Source: Lysobacterales bacterium (GTDB lineage: Bacteria; Pseudomonadota; Gammaproteobacteria; Xanthomonadales; Rhodanobacteraceae). Taken from it: a stretch of DNA of 64,000 bases. Below, one piece after another: positions 27,046-33,682 of this stretch. Each line of letters opens with the position of its first letter. The stretch's first letter is position 1. Where the stretch lies: contig JADKJL010000005.1 of the NCBI GenBank assembly GCA_016721015.1, positions 100,196 to 164,195 of the forward strand. Direction: 5' to 3'. The position numbers were made by a program, and so were the translations under genes. The notes beneath the pieces are model-generated. The model was given only the letters and a program-made list of their open reading frames with translations. It made no database searches and was not told where the DNA came from.

Positions 27046-27875
27046 TGGCGACGATTCGCGAACTGTTGCTCGCCGCGGCTTCGGCGGGTGATGTCGAAGC
27101 GCGGCACGAGGTCGAGATCCTGCTCGGCCACGTGCTGCAACGTGAGCGCGCATGGTTGTTCACGCATGCCGAATTCGTTCCTGATTCGGCACAAGTGGAC
27201 AAGTTTCTCGAGTTGGTCGGCGCTCGGAGGCGAGGCGAGCCGATCGCCTACCTGATCGGCAAGCGCGGCTTCTGGACGCTGGATCTGACGGTGACGCCCG
27301 ACGTGCTGATTCCGCGCCCGGAAACCGAGTTGCTGGTCGAGCTCGCACTTGAGCGCATCCCGCCCGACGCCGAATTCCAACTTGCCGATCTCGGCACCGG
27401 CTCGGGCGCGATCGCACTCGCCATCGCCAGTGAACGACCACGCAGCCATGTGCTCGCGACCGATGCCAGCACCGCGGCATTGGCCATCGCCAAGGGCAAT
27501 GCGCAGCGACTCGGCATCAACAACATCGAGTACTCCGAAGGTGACTGGTGCGCCGCACTCGGCTCGCGGGTGTTTGAAATGATCATCTCCAATCCACCCT
27601 ACATCGCCGCCGACGATGCACATCTGGCCCAGGGTGACCTGCGCTTCGAACCGGCCTCGGCGCTCGCCTCCGGAGCGGATGGCCTCGATGCAATCCGTCA
27701 GATCATCGATGCAGCCCCGCGACATCTCGCCAGCGGCGGCTGGCTCCTGCTCGAACACGGCTTCGATCAGGGCGAGTCGGTGCGCGGTTTGCTCGGCCGA
27801 CGTGGATTGATCGAGGTGCAGAGCTGGCAGGATCTGGCCGGCCACGATCGCATCAGCGGCGGACGCCAGCCCTGA
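27045..27875 (+). CDS. prmC: Release factor glutamine methyltransferase PrmC
   Basis: 276 residues. It has an N-terminal five-helix domain (VEARHEVEILLGHVL), the LIPRPETELLVE segment, the SAM motif LADLGTGSGAIALAIA and the catalytic NPPY (IISNPPYIAADD). PrmC N5-methylates the glutamine of the GGQ motif in release factors RF1 and RF2. The ATG overlaps the previous stop as TGATG. The 243 nt after the stop hold no recognisable feature. Confidence 0.95.
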   Translation: MATIRELLLAAASAGDVEARHEVEILLGHVLQRERAWLFTHAEFVPDSAQVDKFLELVGARRRGEPIAYLIGKRGFWTLDLTVTPDVLIPRPETELLVELALERIPPDAEFQLADLGTGSGAIALAIASERPRSHVLATDASTAALAIAKGNAQRLGINNIEYSEGDWCAALGSRVFEMIISNPPYIAADDAHLAQGDLRFEPASALASGADGLDAIRQIIDAAPRHLASGGWLLLEHGFDQGESVRGLLGRRGLIEVQSWQDLAGHDRISGGRQP

Positions 27876-28118
27876 CGGGCTATCGGCAAGCGGTTGTTTG
27901 CGCGGAAATCATCGGTAACTCTGTCCGTCACCTACGCGCCGCGGCTTCTTGCGACTCGCCAGCGCCGCCGGGAAGTCGCTTGCCCGCGTGCGCAGGGATC
28001 CGCGATCAGGGAATCCATGCCGACATCGTGAAGTCCGACCGGCTGCTGCGCGATCCTGGCGACTCGCGCAAGCCAGGCTGGCGTCGCCATCAGCGGCTTG
28101 CGCGCACGTCCGCGTCGA

Positions 28119-28382
28119 TCAGGTGCGGTGCACGCCCATCACCGCCACGCGGCGCTCGGCGCACGTGTGTTCAATCGCCGAAAGCAGGTTCTGGTATTCA
28201 CTTTCCTCACGGCAGGAAATCTGCATCGCCACGCTGTGCCAGACCGGTCCAGTGGCGACGGTGGGCTCCGCGTTTTCGCGGATTCGTGCGAGCACATCGT
28301 CGACGACGGCACGCGCACGCCGCGCGATCTGATCCACCGAGGATTTCTTCTCTCGATCACCAAACAGGATTGTCACGTTCAT
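28119..28382 (-). CDS. Small hypothetical protein
   Basis: 87 residues from ATG at 28382, with GGAG 10 nt upstream; the longer frame from 28397 lacks one. The sequence begins MNVTILFGDREKKSSVDQIARRAR and is charged and soluble, without membrane segments. Codon choice fits the neighbouring genes. No family is recognised. It faces the accessory region with Fic genes on the other strand. Confidence 0.5.
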   Translation of the reverse strand: MNVTILFGDREKKSSVDQIARRARAVVDDVLARIRENAEPTVATGPVWHSVAMQISCREESEYQNLLSAIEHTCAERRVAVMGVHRT

Positions 28383-28572
28383 CGGCAATCTCCGCATCCA
28401 TCAACCCAAGCTTGAGTGTCGGCGATTCCGGATGAATGGAGTGGGTACGGAGCGTGAACAAACGTGATTGGGCCAGCCTCGCCACACACCATTTGCTTTA
28501 CGCCCGGGCGCGCCAAGTCAACCCTGCCAGGGGACAAGAAGCAAATGATGCTGGCCAATAGGTTTCGCTAGT

Positions 28573-28761
28573 ATGAAAATCTCGACCATCCTCGACCCTA
28601 TCGACAGCATTGCAATGGCATTGCAAGAATTCCAGCACGGCCAGGTGTGGAGCCGCGACCAGACACGCCGCCTGCCAAATTCGCGGTATCGGCGCAATCG
28701 GTTGGGGGAGTCGCTGGTTAGCGCAACTGGATGGATGTCGGGAATGCGCCATCGTGAATGA
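28573..28761 (+). pseudogene. N-terminal remnant of a DUF262 (GmrS/ParB-like) protein
   Basis: The frame MKISTILDPIDSIAMALQEFQHGQVWSRDQ resembles the N-terminus of DUF262 proteins (usual pattern MKIxTILDxID, then PEFQRxYVWxRxQ). The rest of the several-hundred-residue protein is missing and the frame ends after 62 codons in a changed sequence. DUF262 proteins include type IV restriction enzymes such as GmrSD. Part of the remnant overlaps the start of the Fic gene. Confidence 0.6.
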
Positions 28762-29371
28762 CCGTTACGCAGTCGGGGAAGTGCAAGGCGCATTCGAGCC
28801 GGGTTCCGGCGATCAGGTGTTGCGCAACAAACTGGGCATTACCGTCAGCGAAGAGATCGACGCCGTCGAGCTGTTGCTGCTTGAACAGATCTATCAGGAA
28901 GTGCTGGTCGAAAACCGGCCTGACCGGCGTTTGCGCGCAGTGGATCTGAAAACCTGGCACCGGCGCTGGCTGGGTAACGTCTATGAATGGGCGGGACAGG
29001 AGCGCTCAGTGAACATCGGCAAGGGCCACTTTCAGTTTGCCGCAGCCGCACAGATCCCAGGGCTGCTGATCGAGTTCGAGCGCGACTGCCTGGCGCGCTT
29101 CACTCCCTGCCACGAGATCAGCGATGACGCGCTGCTTGAAGCGATCGCGATAACCCACGTGGAATTCATCCTGATCCATCCGTTTCGCGAGGGGAACGGA
29201 CGTCTGTCGCGGCTTCTGGCAGACCTCATGGCGGTGCAGTCTGGCCGGGAACCGCTGGACTACAGTGCATGGGATGCGGACAAGACTGCATATTTCGCAG
29301 CGATTCACGCAGGCATGAGCAGGGACTATTCCCCGATGCAGAAACTGGTGGTTTTGGCGCTTGCAAACTGA
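28754..29371 (+). CDS. Fic family protein (mobile mystery protein B type)
   Basis: 205 residues if GTG at 28754 is the start. The Fic core motif HPFREGNGR occurs at residues 142-150 with Arg at 153, so the AMP-transferase active site is intact. The upstream region (DLKTWHRRWLGNVYEWAGQERSVNIGKGHFQFA) is typical of the small Fic group that supplies the flap. No inhibitory (S/T)xxxE(G/N) helix is seen within the protein, so regulation in trans would be expected. A convergent small gene next to it carries a similar helix. Confidence 0.85.
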   Translation: MNDRYAVGEVQGAFEPGSGDQVLRNKLGITVSEEIDAVELLLLEQIYQEVLVENRPDRRLRAVDLKTWHRRWLGNVYEWAGQERSVNIGKGHFQFAAAAQIPGLLIEFERDCLARFTPCHEISDDALLEAIAITHVEFILIHPFREGNGRLSRLLADLMAVQSGREPLDYSAWDADKTAYFAAIHAGMSRDYSPMQKLVVLALAN

Positions 29372-29384
29372 GAGTGCAGTATTA

Positions 29385-29573
29385 CTAGCGGGCGAGCTTG
29401 ATATTGGGGAATTTGCCCGACTTGCCGACGCGAAGCATGCGCTCGATCTGGCGGATGCTTTTACCGGTTTCGATAGCCGTTGAGCTGGCAACGGCCCGCA
29501 TGATGGCCTTCTGGCTCGGTGCTTTGGCAGCGCCTCGCGGGTTGGCTTTAGCGGTGGTCCTGGCTGATTTCAT
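29385..29573 (-). CDS. Small basic protein, candidate Fic inhibitor
   Basis: 62 residues from ATG at 29573. The basic N-terminus is followed by KAIMRAVASSTAIETGKSIRQIERML. The segment S31-T-A-I-E35-T matches the spacing of the Fic inhibitory motif (S/T)xxxE(G/N), with Thr instead of Gly/Asn in the last place. In VbhA-type antitoxins such a helix inserts next to the Fic active site and blocks ATP binding. Here the gene is convergent to the fic gene, 13 nt away, which is unusual for a toxin-antitoxin pair. No family name can be assigned. Confidence 0.5.
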   Translation of the reverse strand: MKSARTTAKANPRGAAKAPSQKAIMRAVASSTAIETGKSIRQIERMLRVGKSGKFPNIKLAR

Positions 29574-29680
29574 GAGGTCGATTATACCGGATGGCGGAGT
29601 GCTGTTCTGCCTGAAAACCGGAGGCTGCGAGATCATCGGGGCGTCCACCCATATCCCGATCGTTGTACCGGAATCGGCAT

Positions 29681-30676
29681 CTATCGACCCGCTTTTGGCT
29701 TCCTTGCCGCTCGCTCATCCACGCGCACTTCCTTGCGCTCCTTCTTGCCCAGACTGCCCGAGCCTTCCTTGAAGCGCTGCTTGCGTGCGGCCTTGTCCTC
29801 CGCTTGCCGCGCTGCCGCCTGATCCAGCACGATCCGCTCTGCGGCGATCATGTCGGGTGTTTCCAGACTGATACGGCCAATTATTCCGCTGCGAAACTCC
29901 TTGACCAGCAGCTCGCTGATCTTGTGCCGGTTGAACTTGCCACCGGCGCCGATCGCGCCGCGCTTGATTGCGGCGGCCTGCAGAAACGCTTCTTCGTCGC
30001 GGGGCAGGGCATCGAGCTTGAAACGCTCCATGAGCAGATCGGGATAGTGGCGCAGCAGGAACTCAGCGGCGAAATGGCCGACGTCGTCGTACTCCATCGC
30101 GGTATCGCGGATCGCGCCGGTAACCGCCAAGCGGTAGCTGCTATCCGCGCTTTCGACCTTCGGCCACAAGATGCCCGGCGTATCGAACAGGATGATGCCG
30201 TTGCCGAGGTCGATTCGCTGCTGACTCTTCGTCACCGCCGGCTCGTCGCCCGTCTTGGCGATCTTCCGGCCCGCAAGAGTATTGATCAGGGTCGATTTGC
30301 CGACATTCGGAATGCCGACCACCATCGCGTGAATCGGGTTCTTGTTTGCCTCGCGCTGCGGAACCATCGCCCGACACAATCCCACCAGCGCCTTGATGCC
30401 CTCCGCTTGATCGCTTCGGGTCGGAAATGTCTTGACGTTGCGCTGCTCCTCAAACCGCGCCTGCCACAACGCCGTCACCGCAGGGTCAGCGAGATCGGAC
30501 TTGCTCAACACCTTGATGCAGGGCGTATCTCCACGCAGCCGCGCAATCGCCGGGTTTTCGCTTGAATACGGAATCCGCGCATCCAGAATCTCGATCAACA
30601 GATCAACCTGCGGCAGCAGCTCGATCATGTCCTTCTGGGCCTTGTGCATATGCCCGGGGTACCAGTGAATCGTCAT
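29681..30676 (-). CDS. ylqF: Ribosome biogenesis GTPase YlqF/RbgA-like
   Basis: 331 residues from ATG at 30676, preceded by AAGGA; the longer frame to 30916 is spurious. The start HWYPGHMHKA and circularly permuted G-motifs are diagnostic: SKSDLAD (G4), then GIPNVGKSTLINTLAG (G1), then DTPGI (G3). The C-terminal part is basic. The protein assists late assembly of the large ribosomal subunit. It stands alone inside the accessory region. Confidence 0.92.
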   Translation of the reverse strand: MTIHWYPGHMHKAQKDMIELLPQVDLLIEILDARIPYSSENPAIARLRGDTPCIKVLSKSDLADPAVTALWQARFEEQRNVKTFPTRSDQAEGIKALVGLCRAMVPQREANKNPIHAMVVGIPNVGKSTLINTLAGRKIAKTGDEPAVTKSQQRIDLGNGIILFDTPGILWPKVESADSSYRLAVTGAIRDTAMEYDDVGHFAAEFLLRHYPDLLMERFKLDALPRDEEAFLQAAAIKRGAIGAGGKFNRHKISELLVKEFRSGIIGRISLETPDMIAAERIVLDQAAARQAEDKAARKQRFKEGSGSLGKKERKEVRVDERAARKPKAGR

Positions 30677-30726
30677 TGCTTTGAATCCTTGAAGCGGTAT
30701 TTGTGCTGACCACAGGCGCGCAGCTT

Positions 30727-30813
30727 GAAGCCGGGTTTGCACGCAATGGATCCGGCCCTTTGGACAGTATGAAGCCAATGCAGTCAATCCATCTCCCGCC
30801 AAGCTCTTCGTAG
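30727..30813. repeat. 87-bp direct repeat, copy 1
   Basis: This stretch is about 90 percent identical to 31176-31262 by eye. Both run from GAAGCCG through TGGACAGTATGAAGCC to CTCTTCGTAG. The two copies bracket about 360 bp of remnant sequence. The final CTCTTCGTAG also recurs at single REP elements in the window. Confidence 0.85.
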
Positions 30814-31052
30814 GCGCCCGTTTACGGGCCCCGAAAAGGGATTTCCTCCGGTCGCGATGCTCTCCGTCACGATTCCGGTTCAACCCCGATTCTGCGGGCA
30901 AGTTCACCAGGGCCAAGCTGCGACATTGGACGCAACATCAATAGGCAATCAGACGCTACTAAAATAGGCAGATGGACGATACATAGACCGCACTATGGCC
31001 GCCGATCTCCGCCGCTTTGACCGCCCGATGAGCGCCGCTGTACGCACGGCGC

Positions 31053-31175
31053 TTGCCGATACGCAGGTGGTTTGCCTGCTGGCCTCGTCGGCCCGGCCGC
31101 TTCCTGCTCACCGGTTCGGCCAACCGGCTGCTGTTGCCGCGGTTGGGCGATTCACTGGCTACGCATGCCCAGCGT
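31053..31175 (+). pseudogene. Fragment of an AAA_14/DUF4143-type ATPase
   Basis: From 31095 the frame reads GRFLLTGSANRLLLPRLGDS followed by LATHAQ. This closely resembles the RFLLTGSANLLLLPxLxDSLAGR segment of ATP-binding AAA_14/DUF4143 proteins. Nothing upstream (Walker A) or downstream (DUF4143) remains. It lies between the two 87-bp repeat copies and is a leftover of a lost accessory gene. Otherwise 30814-31052 has only REP-like pieces and no gene. Confidence 0.6.
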
Positions 31176-31262
31176 GAAGCCGTGTTTGCACGCATTGGAT
31201 CCGGCTCGTTGGACAGTATGAAGCCATTGCAGCAAATCCATCGCCCGCCAGGCTCTTCGTAG
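31176..31262. repeat. 87-bp direct repeat, copy 2
   Basis: Second copy of the repeat at 30727-30813, in the same orientation 449 bp away. It fuses in frame to the end of the ATPase fragment. Confidence 0.85.
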
Positions 31263-31277
31263 ACACTCTGTTCCGCG

Positions 31278-31514
31278 TCAAGCGATTTGTTCGCAGGAAT
31301 AGAGCCTTTTGGCGTCATAGGGTTGCGGGTTTTTCACAATCGCCCATATCGCGGCGAACATCTTGCGCATGATGGCGACATTGGCCTGCATTTTCTTCTT
31401 GCCTTTGTTGAGCAGCCGCGCCTTGAACTCGGCTGCGCTGGGATCGTGTAGACCAGCAGCCATGGCCGGATAGAACAAGGCACGGCCCAGGTTACTTGTG
31501 CCCCACTGGGCTAT
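31278..31514 (-). pseudogene. C-terminal remnant of an IS110-family transposase
   Basis: The minus frame reads LGRALFYPAMAAGLHDPSAA, then FKARLLNKGKKKMQANVAIMRKM and NPQPYDAKRL before the stop. This is the conserved end of IS110/IS1111 DEDD transposases (LRxALYMPALVA..NP, KxKMxAxxAxMRKLL, QPYD). The catalytic N-terminal half is missing and the break is next to the fic operator region. No matching insertion-sequence ends are visible, so the element is dead. Confidence 0.75.
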
Positions 31515-31563
31515 TAAGGCATCCTTTAATAGCGGGCGAGCATCTTAAAATTACCGTTAATAG
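31511..31563 (+). promoter_or_regulatory. Repeated TTAATAG motifs upstream of the second fic gene
   Basis: CTATTAA at 31511-31517 faces TTAATAG at 31526-31532, and a further TTAATAG is at 31557-31563, 29 bp before the start codon. The Fic protein has a C-terminal winged helix, so autoregulation at these sites is plausible. Confidence 0.4.
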
Positions 31564-31591
31564 CCCTATCAATCCCCCGATTGGAGCGCTC

Positions 31592-32740
31592 ATGCCACGC
31601 ATCACCGGCACCTACTTGACCACGGCGACGGGCAGCGAGGCCGTCAAGGCCTTCGTGCCCAAACCCCTGCCGCCGACTGCACCGGCACTTGATCCGGCCT
31701 GCTACGCGGGCAACGCGGCTGCGGAACAAGCGCTGGGACGCCTCTCCGCGATGTCGGGCCTGGTCGCTTCCGCCGAGTGGCTGATCTATAGCGCCATCCG
31801 CAAGGAAGCCTTGTTGACCTCGCAGATGGAGGGCACGCAAGCGACGCTGACGGATCTGCTGGACGAGGAATCCGGTATGGACGTGGCCAGCACCACCGAC
31901 GTCAGCGACGTGACGAACTACCTGAAGGCGTTCGAGTACGCGCGCGGCCAACTCAATGCCGAACAAGGAGGCCTGCCTATCTCGACGCGACTGTTATGCG
32001 GGGCGCACTCGATCCTCTTGAACAGCGTGCGCGGCGAGCAGAAGCAGCCCGGCGAGATCCGCCGATCGCAGAACTGGATAGGCGGCACACGGCCAGGCAA
32101 CGCCCTCTACGTTCCGCCGCCGCACACCGAAGTCGACCGGTTGCTGGGGGACATGGAGCACTACATTCACGACCACGCGCCTGCGCTGCCACCGCTGGTT
32201 CGCGTCGCGCTGATTCACGCGCAGTTTGAAACGATCCACCCGTTCCTCGATGGCAACGGGCGTATCGGACGATTGCTGATCGCCGTACTGCTGGAAGACT
32301 GGAACCTATTGTCGGAACCCTTGCTCTACGTCTCCGGTCAGCTCAAGACGCACCAGGCCGAGTATTACCGGCTCCTTTCGGCCATACGCACGGAGGGTGA
32401 CTGGGAGAGTTGGGTGCACTTCTTTCTTGACTGCACGACCGAGGCGGCGGAGAACGCGCAGCGCAGCATCATCGAAATCGCGTCGCTGATCGCCGCCGAC
32501 CGCAAGAAGGTCATGGCCGCGAAAAATGGCACCGTGCAAGCCATTCGATTGTTCGAGATGCTTCCGACGATGCCGCGCTTCACCACCACATTCGCCGCCG
32601 AAAAGCTGGGAGTAAGCTTTCCCACGGCGAGCACGGCCATCAAGGTGCTGCAGAGCGTTGATGTCCTGACCGGAAGCGCCGAACAGAAACGGAGCCAGCA
32701 ATTCAATTACAGGGGATACATTGAATTGCTCCAGCGTTAA
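31592..32740 (+). CDS. Fic family protein with self-inhibitory helix and winged-helix C-terminus
   Basis: 382 residues with TTGGAG before ATG at 31592. An N-terminal Fic_N region contains the inhibitory motif TSQMEG (Thr76...Glu80-Gly81). The Fic core HPFLDGNGRIGR is at about 216-227. A C-terminal winged-helix domain (RFTTTFAAEKLGVSFPTASTAIKVLQSVDVL) follows. The layout equals SoFic-like class II Fic proteins that AMPylate and may deAMPylate targets and control their own expression. It is intact and single, flanked by an IS110 remnant. Confidence 0.92.
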   Translation: MPRITGTYLTTATGSEAVKAFVPKPLPPTAPALDPACYAGNAAAEQALGRLSAMSGLVASAEWLIYSAIRKEALLTSQMEGTQATLTDLLDEESGMDVASTTDVSDVTNYLKAFEYARGQLNAEQGGLPISTRLLCGAHSILLNSVRGEQKQPGEIRRSQNWIGGTRPGNALYVPPPHTEVDRLLGDMEHYIHDHAPALPPLVRVALIHAQFETIHPFLDGNGRIGRLLIAVLLEDWNLLSEPLLYVSGQLKTHQAEYYRLLSAIRTEGDWESWVHFFLDCTTEAAENAQRSIIEIASLIAADRKKVMAAKNGTVQAIRLFEMLPTMPRFTTTFAAEKLGVSFPTASTAIKVLQSVDVLTGSAEQKRSQQFNYRGYIELLQR

Positions 32741-32899
32741 GGCAACCGCACCGCGCGACCTGTCAAGGCAGCCAGCCTTCACGTCGCCGCGCAGCATGGC
32801 TGGCAGACCTTCGGAATGCCATGAAGATTCCGCCACTTGATCAGCGTTGCCTTTAGTCCGGCTTGAAACAGCACGCGCAAGATTGAAGGAAATCATTCG

Positions 32900-33262
32900 A
32901 TGAGCACTGAACGCTTCAACCCAGTCCCGTTGGACCTCGACGCGACGCGCAAGCAATGGATGAAGGATCCGGCATTCGCTGATGCCTACAACGCGCTGGA
33001 AGACGAATATGCGACGCTGCGGGAGCTATTGCGCGCGCGGCAGCAAGCGGGACTCACCCAGGCAGAAGTGGCCGAACGGATGGGCGTCGCGCAAGCCTCT
33101 GTTGCGAGACTTGAGTCGAGTGCAGGTAGCCGCAAGCATGCGCCCTCCATATCGACTCTGCGCCGCTATGCCAATGCCGTGGGCTGCGATCTCCGAATTG
33201 TGTTGGCACCGAAACCCGCACCCGCGAAAAAGTCGGTACGTCGAAAGAGAGCGAACGGCTGA
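32900..33262 (+). CDS. XRE-family helix-turn-helix protein, orphan antitoxin-like
   Basis: 120 residues. The HTH (AGLTQAEVAERMGVAQASVARLES) is followed by STLRRYANAVGCDLRIVL, the usual HigA/RelB-type antitoxin end, and a basic tail. An N-terminal helix (DPAFADAYNALEDEYATLRELLRAR) is common in antitoxins of RelE partners. No toxin gene is visible on either side, so it may be a solitary remnant of a toxin-antitoxin pair or a regulator. Confidence 0.8.
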   Translation: MSTERFNPVPLDLDATRKQWMKDPAFADAYNALEDEYATLRELLRARQQAGLTQAEVAERMGVAQASVARLESSAGSRKHAPSISTLRRYANAVGCDLRIVLAPKPAPAKKSVRRKRANG

Positions 33263-33298
33263 AGGTTTTCCGCACCCAACAAATAGCCGCAGCCCTTA

Positions 33299-33335
33299 AG
33301 CTCTTCGTAGGAGCAGGCTTCAGCCGCGATGCTCT
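33299..33335. repeat. Single REP element
   Basis: A solitary copy of the REP plan: GTAGGA at 33308, stem GGC, TTCA, GCC, then GATGC, preceded by CTCTTC. It shares the invariant loop and flanks with the two large arrays but has the GTAG start described for Stenotrophomonas REPs. Confidence 0.65.
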
Positions 33336-33451
33336 TGGCTTCAACGGATTGGCTGAAACACGAAGGACCTCGCCCAATACCCGCTTCTTCGACTACTCTC
33401 TCCATTGGATGCCCATACGCCCATGGATTGAGACCGGCTCAAGCAGCTCGA

Positions 33452-33682
33452 ATGAACAAGAAATCCCTCACGGAAGCGGACATCCGCACCAAGTTCATCA
33501 CTCCCGCGCTGGTCGGCTCGAACGGCGACAAGTGGAACGTGATGACGCAAATCCATGAGGAGGCTTACTTCACCAACGGTCGCGTGATCGTGCGGGGCAA
33601 GACAGTCAAGCGCAGCGAAGCAAGGAAGTGTTCTCTTGTGTCGCTCCATCTATTGTCAAACGAGCAACTCTATGTCAGCTGA
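33452..33682 (+). pseudogene. N-terminal fragment of a type I restriction HsdR subunit
   Basis: The frame begins MNKKSLTEADIRTKFITPAL and continues to about VRGKTVKRSEARK, the typical start of EcoEI-like HsdR proteins. Within 60 codons the similarity ends and the frame stops 11 nt into hsdM. The remaining 900 or so residues are missing. A different, nearly complete hsdR lies at the end of the same operon, so this looks like the scar of a replaced or deleted system. Confidence 0.7.

Noticed and set aside
30677..30916. N-terminal extension of the YlqF-like GTPase
   Set aside because: The family start HWYPGHM and AAGGA site put the start at 30676; the extension covers repeat sequence.
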